Part shown: positions 59,580 through 64,000 of the stretch, in pieces | Layout: each line of letters opens with the position of its first letter | Numbering within the stretch: position 1 is the first letter of the stretch | From: Planctomycetota bacterium | GTDB lineage: Bacteria; Planctomycetota; JAJSAM01; JAJVHW01 | Direction of reading: 5' to 3' | Length of the DNA: 64,000 bases | Assembly (NCBI GenBank): GCA_021414065.1 | Contig: JAIOPE010000037.1 | Location: 87,960-151,959 of the forward strand | The notes under the pieces: model-generated | The model's input: only the letters and a program-made list of their open reading frames with translations | Told to the model about the DNA's origin: nothing | Databases searched by the model: none | Position numbers and translations under genes: made by a program

Positions 59580-60130
59580 CGGCTCTCCTCGACGATCTTC
59601 ACGTGAAGCCGACGCCGCTCGGCAGCCATGAGCGACCGGATCGTCTCGTGGAGCGCACGCACGCCGGGCACGGCCCGTAGCACGACCTCCGGCTCCCCGG
59701 CGTCCTGCGACCGGATCACGAGGTGACCCGCGCCTCGCAACCGCAGGAAGAACGGCTCCTGGATCTCGAGATCCTGCACGCGGAAGAGGTCCACCGTGCG
59801 ACTCGTGTGTGTGAATCGGCCGGTGCGGATCTCAAGGCGCTCGCTCGTGAGCCGGTAACGCGTGTGGGATCGGGACGCCCAGAGACAGACCCAGGCGATC
59901 CCTGCCGTCAGCACGCAGACGAGCAGTTCGCCGACGCTCTGGAGCACGACCGGCCCGAACGCAGCGACTTCGCGCTCGCCGCCGACGCCACCTGCGGTCG
60001 CCGCAACCTGCTTGTCGGAAGCCGTTTCCGACGGGTCAGCCCCGTCGAACGGGCGGCCGCACCCGGCGCAGAACCGCGCATCGGGACCGACCTTCCGGCC
60101 GCAGGACTCGCAGAAGGTGACGGGGGACAT
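59576..60130 (-). CDS. Zinc-ribbon protein with bacterial PH-like domain
   Basis: 184 aa from ATG 60130; the longer ORF is a shadow. FCESCGRKVGPDARFCAGCGRPF is a double CxxC zinc ribbon. A membrane segment follows (VGELLVCVLTAGIAWVCLW), then a PH-like domain: TRYRLTSERLEIRTGRFTHTSRTVDLFRVQDLEI. This arrangement is common in small membrane-associated bacterial PH proteins. Divergent from the dehydrogenase operon. Confidence 0.75.
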   Translation of the reverse strand: MSPVTFCESCGRKVGPDARFCAGCGRPFDGADPSETASDKQVAATAGGVGGEREVAAFGPVVLQSVGELLVCVLTAGIAWVCLWASRSHTRYRLTSERLEIRTGRFTHTSRTVDLFRVQDLEIQEPFFLRLRGAGHLVIRSQDAGEPEVVLRAVPGVRALHETIRSLMAAERRRLHVKIVEESR

Positions 60131-60234
60131 CGGAGCCACGATCTTCGACGCCTGCGGCCCCCCCAGCAAGGGCTTGTCCGGCGGCATCCGACCCCGGTAC
60201 TCTCCCCCGTTCCCCACCCCTCGGAGCATCCGGA

Positions 60235-61404
60235 ATGGACGACACCCCCGCCGCGAGCGTCCCACTCGACTCGTCCACCCTTGATTCGAGCGACCTCGAC
60301 ATCGTGTCGGTGCTGCCGACCTGCGCCGACGACAAGCGCCCGGTGCTTCACGACATCCCGGAGAACGACCTCCTGCGGATGCACCGCACGATGACGCTGA
60401 CGCGCGCGCTCGACCAGCGCGGGATGCTCTACCAGCGGCAGGGCCGCCTCGGCTTCTACCTGCCGTCGACGGGCGAGGAAGCGTTGCAGGCCGGTAGCGC
60501 GTGGGCGCTCCGCGCCGACGACTGGATCTTCCCGAGCTACCGCGTGGCCGGTATCGCGCTCTGGCGCGGCGCATCCATCGACAAGCTCGTCGCGAACTGC
60601 TTCGGCAACGCCGACGACAACTCGCTGGGCCGCCAGATGCCCGTCCACTACTCGCTCGCCGAGATCAACTGGCTCTCGATCAGCTCCCCGCTCGGCACAC
60701 AGATCGTCCAGTGCGCCGGCGCCGCGCGGGCCATGCAGATCAAGGGCGAGAAGAACATCGCCGTCACCTACTTCGGCGACGGTTCGACGTCCACCAACGA
60801 CTTCCACACGGGCCTCAACTTCGCAGGCGTGTGGAAGGCACCGGCCATCTTCTTCTGTCAGAACAACCAGTGGGCGATCTCCACGCCGCTCTCGCAGCAG
60901 TGCGCGGCCGCGCGCCTCGTGGACAAGGCGATCGGCTACGGGATGCCCGGCGTGCGCGTGGACGGCAACGACGTCCTCGCCGTCGCGCAGGTCGTCCGCG
61001 AGGCGGTCGAGCGCGCGCGGTCCGGCGGCGGACCGACGTTCATCGAGGCGCTGAGCTATCGCATGGGACCGCACTCGTCGTCCGACGACCCGACGCGCTA
61101 CCGCCCGTCGGACGAGGTGGACGAGTGGGCGCGACGCGATCCGATCGCTCGGTTCCGCAACTGGCTGCTCGCCGAAGGGCACCTCCGCGAAGAAGAGATC
61201 CCGGCGCTCGAGGAAGAGTGCGCCGCCGAGATCTCGGCTTCGTTCAAGCGCAACGAACAAGTGCCGAAGCCGGAGCTGGCGTCGCTCTTCGACGACGTCT
61301 ACGGCGAGATGCCCGAGCATCTGCGCGAGCAGCGCGACTTCCTGGTCGCCATCGAAGGCGGCAAGGTGCGAGAAGACACGAGCGGCGCGGCGTTCCCGCT
61401 GTAG
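60235..61404 (+). CDS. 2-oxoacid dehydrogenase E1 alpha subunit
   Basis: 389 aa. Decarboxylates a branched-chain 2-oxoacid or pyruvate with thiamine diphosphate. The ThDP motif GDGSTSTNDFHTGLNFAGVW ... FFCQNNQWAIS, phosphorylation-loop-like YRMGPHSSSDDPTRYR and the opening TMTLTRALDQRGMLYQRQGRLGFYLP are typical of BkdA/PdhA alpha chains; the RQGRLGFYLPSTGEEA stretch resembles branched-chain enzymes. First gene of an E1-alpha/E1-beta/E2 operon. Confidence 0.9.
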   Translation: MDDTPAASVPLDSSTLDSSDLDIVSVLPTCADDKRPVLHDIPENDLLRMHRTMTLTRALDQRGMLYQRQGRLGFYLPSTGEEALQAGSAWALRADDWIFPSYRVAGIALWRGASIDKLVANCFGNADDNSLGRQMPVHYSLAEINWLSISSPLGTQIVQCAGAARAMQIKGEKNIAVTYFGDGSTSTNDFHTGLNFAGVWKAPAIFFCQNNQWAISTPLSQQCAAARLVDKAIGYGMPGVRVDGNDVLAVAQVVREAVERARSGGGPTFIEALSYRMGPHSSSDDPTRYRPSDEVDEWARRDPIARFRNWLLAEGHLREEEIPALEEECAAEISASFKRNEQVPKPELASLFDDVYGEMPEHLREQRDFLVAIEGGKVREDTSGAAFPL

Positions 61405-61494
61405 CCGTTCGCGACACGAACGACCAGCACGACAAGACGACTCGACGAAACGACACGTGGGATGCCGCTCTGCGGCGCGAACGAGGTGGTTCAG

Positions 61495-62472
61495 ATGGCG
61501 CAGATGACGGTCCTGCAGGCAGTGAACTCGGCCTTGCATCTCGAAATGGGCCGAGACGATCGCACTGTCGTCCTCGGAGAGGATATCGCCCGCCTCGGCG
61601 GCGTGTTCCGGGCCACGGAGGGCCTGCTCGACAAGTACGGCGAGATGCGCGTGATGAACACGCCGCTCGCGGAGAGCGGGGTCATCGGCACCGCGATCGG
61701 CATGGCCATGTACGGCCTGCGTCCGATCGCGGAGATCCAGTTCCTCGACTTCATCTACCCCGCGTTCGACCAGATCGTCTCCGAGGCCGCGAAGATGCGG
61801 TACCGCTCGGGCGGTCAGTTCACGGTTCCGATGGTGATCCGTACCCCCTACGGCGGCGGCATCCGCGGCGGCCACTATCACAGCCAGTCGAGCGAGGCGT
61901 ACTTCGCGCACACGCCCGGCCTCACGGTCGTCATGCCCTCGACCCCGGAAGACACGAAGGGCCTGCTCCTCGCGTCGATCCGTCTCGGCGACCCGGTCCT
62001 CTTCCTCGAGCCGAAGGCGATCTACCGCACGGTGAAGGGCGAGGTTCCCGAGGGTGACTACGTCGTCCCGATCGGCAAGGCGAAGGTCGCCCGCGAGGGC
62101 GCCGACATCACGCTCGTCGCCTGGGGCGCGATGACCCACGTGGCCCTCAAAGCTGCGGAGGCCGCCGCCCAGAAGGACATGAGCGTCGAGGTGATCGACC
62201 TGCGGACGATCGTCCCGTGGGACCGCGAGTGCGTGCTCGCGTCGGTGCGGAAGACCGGCCGCGCGGTGATCCTGCACGAAGCCCCGCGCACCGGCGGGTT
62301 CGGCGGCGAGATCTCGGCGACGATCGCCGAGCGCGTGCTCGACTCGCTCCGCGCGCCGATCCTGCGCGTGACCGGCTTCGACACGCCGTTCCCCTACACG
62401 CTCGAGCACGTCTACATGCCCGACGTCAAGCGGGTGATGAGCGCCCTCGAACGCGTCTTCAACTACCGCTAG
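61495..62472 (+). CDS. 2-oxoacid dehydrogenase E1 beta subunit
   Basis: 325 aa from ATG 61495, after GAGGTGG; ATG 61462 in the track is less likely. VLGEDIARLGGVFRATEGL, ESGVIGTAIGMAMYGLRPI, EIQFLDFIYPAFDQI and HEAPRTGGFGGEI are standard E1 beta signatures, and DTPFPYTLEHVYMPDVKRV ends the chain. Forms alpha2-beta2 with the upstream subunit. Confidence 0.93.
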   Translation: MAQMTVLQAVNSALHLEMGRDDRTVVLGEDIARLGGVFRATEGLLDKYGEMRVMNTPLAESGVIGTAIGMAMYGLRPIAEIQFLDFIYPAFDQIVSEAAKMRYRSGGQFTVPMVIRTPYGGGIRGGHYHSQSSEAYFAHTPGLTVVMPSTPEDTKGLLLASIRLGDPVLFLEPKAIYRTVKGEVPEGDYVVPIGKAKVAREGADITLVAWGAMTHVALKAAEAAAQKDMSVEVIDLRTIVPWDRECVLASVRKTGRAVILHEAPRTGGFGGEISATIAERVLDSLRAPILRVTGFDTPFPYTLEHVYMPDVKRVMSALERVFNYR

Positions 62473-62542
62473 TCGTCCGTCTCCCGCCGCACTGCGGCCC
62501 GTCCCCGACACACCCCCAAGCGCGTCCCCGAAGGAGATCCCC

Positions 62543-63976
62543 GTGCAACTCTTCGAATTCCGTCTGCCCGACATCGGCGAAGGCGTGGCCGAGGGCGAGA
62601 TCGTCGAGTGGAAGGTCAAGGAGGGCGACCAGGTCAGCGAGGACCAGGAGCTCGTCGAGGTGATGACCGACAAGGCGACGGTGCCCATCACCTGCCCCGT
62701 CGCGGGGACGATCCGCAAGGTCGTCGCGGCGGCCGGCACGGTGGTGCCCGTCGGCGCGATCCTCGTCGCGATTGAGCCCGCCGCCGGCGCGCACGTCCCG
62801 ACGATCGCAGCCCACGGTGAGCACGGCGCGCACGAGGAGAAGGTCGCGAAGGAGGCTGCCGCAGCCGCGGCCGCAGCGGTGCCGGTCGCAGCGGCCCCCG
62901 CCGCCGAGCCCGTGTTCAAGCGCGCCCCCGGCGAGCGCGCTCTCGCCACGCCGTACACCCGGAAGATGGCCCGCGAACTCGGCCTCGACATCGAGACGAT
63001 CAAGGGCGCCGGCGAAGTCGGCCGCGTGACGCCCGAGGACGTCGAGCGCATCGCTGCGGCGAAGAAGGCCCCGGCTGCCCCGGTCGCGGTCGCAAAGCCC
63101 GCGGCCGCACCTGTCGCTGCGCCTGCCGCTGCGCCTGCTGCCACGCCCTCGCTCTCCGAGCAGATCGCCGCCCAGCCCGTCGCGACCCCCGCACCGGTTG
63201 CGGTCGCGGCTCCCGCACCGGTCGCCGCCCCGGCCCCGGCCCCGGCGCCCGCGCCGATCGCGATCCAGCCCGGCGCTCGCGAGACGCGCATCCCGATCCG
63301 CGGACTCCGCAAGAAGATCAGCGAGCGGATGCACCAGTCGAAGTCCACGGCCGCGCACTTCACGTACGTGGACGAAGTGGACGTCACCGACCTCGTCAAG
63401 CTCCGCGGCGAGCTGAAGGAGTCGGCCGCCAAACGTGGCGCGAAGCTCACCTACATGCCCTTCATCATGAAGGCCATCGTGAGCGGCCTGAAGCTGTACC
63501 CCAACCTGAACGGCCTCACCGACGACGCCCGCCAGGAGTACGTAGTCAAGCACTACTACAACTTCGGCGTCGCGGTGGACACCGACGACGGTCTCATCGT
63601 TCCCGTCGTGAAGGACGTGGACCGCCGCTCGATGATCGAGATCGCGCTCGAGATCGACCGTCTCGCGACCGACGCGAGGAACGGCAAGTCGAAGCTCGAC
63701 GACCTGCGCGACGGCACGTTCACGATCACGAATGCCGGCAACATCGGCGGCCTCTTCGCGACGCCCGTCATCAACTACCCCGAGGCGGCGATCGTCGGCG
63801 TCCACGCGATCAAGCAGAAGCCGTGGGTCGTGAACGGCGAGATCAAGATCCGCGACATCATGTACCTCTCCATCTCGATCGATCACCGCATGAACGACGG
63901 CGCGACCGGCGCCCGCTTCATGAACCAGGTCGTCGCGCTCCTCCAGGACCCGCGGCGCCTGCTCCTGGAGATCTGA
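62543..63976 (+). CDS. Dihydrolipoamide acyltransferase E2
   Basis: 477 aa from GTG 62543 preceded by AAGGAGAT. Lipoyl domain at 1-78 with the lipoylated Lys in EVMTDKATV; an Ala/Pro linker; a subunit-binding domain (LATPYTRKMARELGLDIETIKG, about 133-167); a long Ala/Pro/Val linker; and a catalytic domain ending in DHRMNDGATGARFMNQVV with the H-x-x-x-D-G active site. Only one lipoyl domain. Transfers the acyl group to CoA. Its stop overlaps the next start. Confidence 0.93.
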   Translation: MQLFEFRLPDIGEGVAEGEIVEWKVKEGDQVSEDQELVEVMTDKATVPITCPVAGTIRKVVAAAGTVVPVGAILVAIEPAAGAHVPTIAAHGEHGAHEEKVAKEAAAAAAAAVPVAAAPAAEPVFKRAPGERALATPYTRKMARELGLDIETIKGAGEVGRVTPEDVERIAAAKKAPAAPVAVAKPAAAPVAAPAAAPAATPSLSEQIAAQPVATPAPVAVAAPAPVAAPAPAPAPAPIAIQPGARETRIPIRGLRKKISERMHQSKSTAAHFTYVDEVDVTDLVKLRGELKESAAKRGAKLTYMPFIMKAIVSGLKLYPNLNGLTDDARQEYVVKHYYNFGVAVDTDDGLIVPVVKDVDRRSMIEIALEIDRLATDARNGKSKLDDLRDGTFTITNAGNIGGLFATPVINYPEAAIVGVHAIKQKPWVVNGEIKIRDIMYLSISIDHRMNDGATGARFMNQVVALLQDPRRLLLEI

Positions 63977-64000
63977 TGACCGCCACGACGACCGCAGCCG
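63976..64000 (+). CDS. Start of next gene (cut by window edge)
   Basis: ATG 63976 overlaps the E2 stop (TGATG) and follows CTGGAGATCTG, a good ribosome site. Only MTATTTAA is visible. By position it could encode the E3 dihydrolipoamide dehydrogenase or another operon member. Confidence 0.4.

Noticed and set aside
59908-63450. 1180-aa minus-strand ORF
   Set aside because: Antisense to the E1/E2 operon, whose active-site motifs are complete on the plus strand.
1-64000. CRISPR arrays, tRNA, rRNA, phage or transposase genes
   Set aside because: Looked for in all larger gaps and ORFs; no regularly spaced repeats with spacers, cloverleaf sequences or transposase/integrase motifs were seen.

Overview
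The window is a GC-rich, densely coded bacterial chromosome segment. The gene content points to an uncultured or little-studied planctomycete-like bacterium. The clues are a Ser/Thr kinase with a DWG activation motif fused to a sulfatase-modifying-factor-like domain, many FHA proteins, zinc-ribbon plus TPR proteins, a PEP-CTERM protein, a dockerin/TSP3-like secreted protein, and very cysteine-rich multihaem cytochromes. This is an inference from protein style; there is no rRNA or other phylogenetic marker in the window. Many ORFs in the supplied track are antisense or out-of-frame shadows created by the high GC. I trimmed several starts (signal peptides, Shine-Dalgarno sites, 4-bp stop/start overlaps).

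Layout. 1-7194: UbiD-family decarboxylase with a truncated membrane protein behind it (minus), then a zinc-ribbon/FHA protein, a kinase-SUMF fusion and a response regulator (plus). 7449-15024: a three-gene cluster of a haem-binding (GlcG/HbpS-like) exported protein, an outer-membrane-like protein and a lipoprotein ten-haem cytochrome with an LVIVD propeller. It is followed by a 680-bp non-coding block rich in hairpins and an inverted pair of repeat elements. 16414-20175 (minus): an Lgt-like membrane protein lacking key Lgt residues, a Tes/MJ0619-like radical SAM enzyme and four small paralogous membrane proteins. 20360-21775: a regulator-like protein with a C-terminal cysteine motif.

21818-35536 (minus) is the most striking part. 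Genes are packed with 4-bp overlaps or 2-5 bp gaps: a periplasmic-like protein, a giant TPR protein, a double-FHA membrane protein, an 18-haem cytochrome, a di-haem b-type cytochrome, a proline-rich protein fusing two cyclic-nucleotide-binding domains to a DmsB/HmcB-like four-cluster ferredoxin, and an FHA-transmembrane-15-haem cytochrome. Together they look like a quinone-linked transmembrane electron-transfer complex (Hmc/Tmc-like in composition) with built-in phosphopeptide and cyclic-nucleotide sensing modules. Further on (39277-42040) lie an FHA-GAF-adenylate cyclase and a metallo-beta-lactamase-type cyclic nucleotide phosphodiesterase, which could make and remove a ligand for that complex.

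35587-39276 holds a PEP-CTERM protein, a dockerin/TSP3-like protein, spaced TGGCA sites, two overlapping XRE-type HTH reading frames and a decayed copy of the TPR gene. 42129-49708 is central metabolism: class I aldolase, 2-oxoacid:ferredoxin oxidoreductase (two subunits), an RTX-like repeat protein with an apparent CTG start, Nudix hydrolase, citrate synthase and a ferredoxin. 49945-54841 holds exported proteins (DUF4139-like, DUF2330-like, EF-hand-like). 54943-57712 carries queF, gluQ and a CNNM/CorC-type CBS membrane protein. 57723-60130 (minus) holds a HEAT/CAP-like secreted protein and a zinc-ribbon PH-domain protein. The window ends in a branched-chain or pyruvate-type 2-oxoacid dehydrogenase operon (E1 alpha, E1 beta, E2 and the first codons of the next gene). 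No tRNA, rRNA, CRISPR array, transposase or phage gene was recognised.
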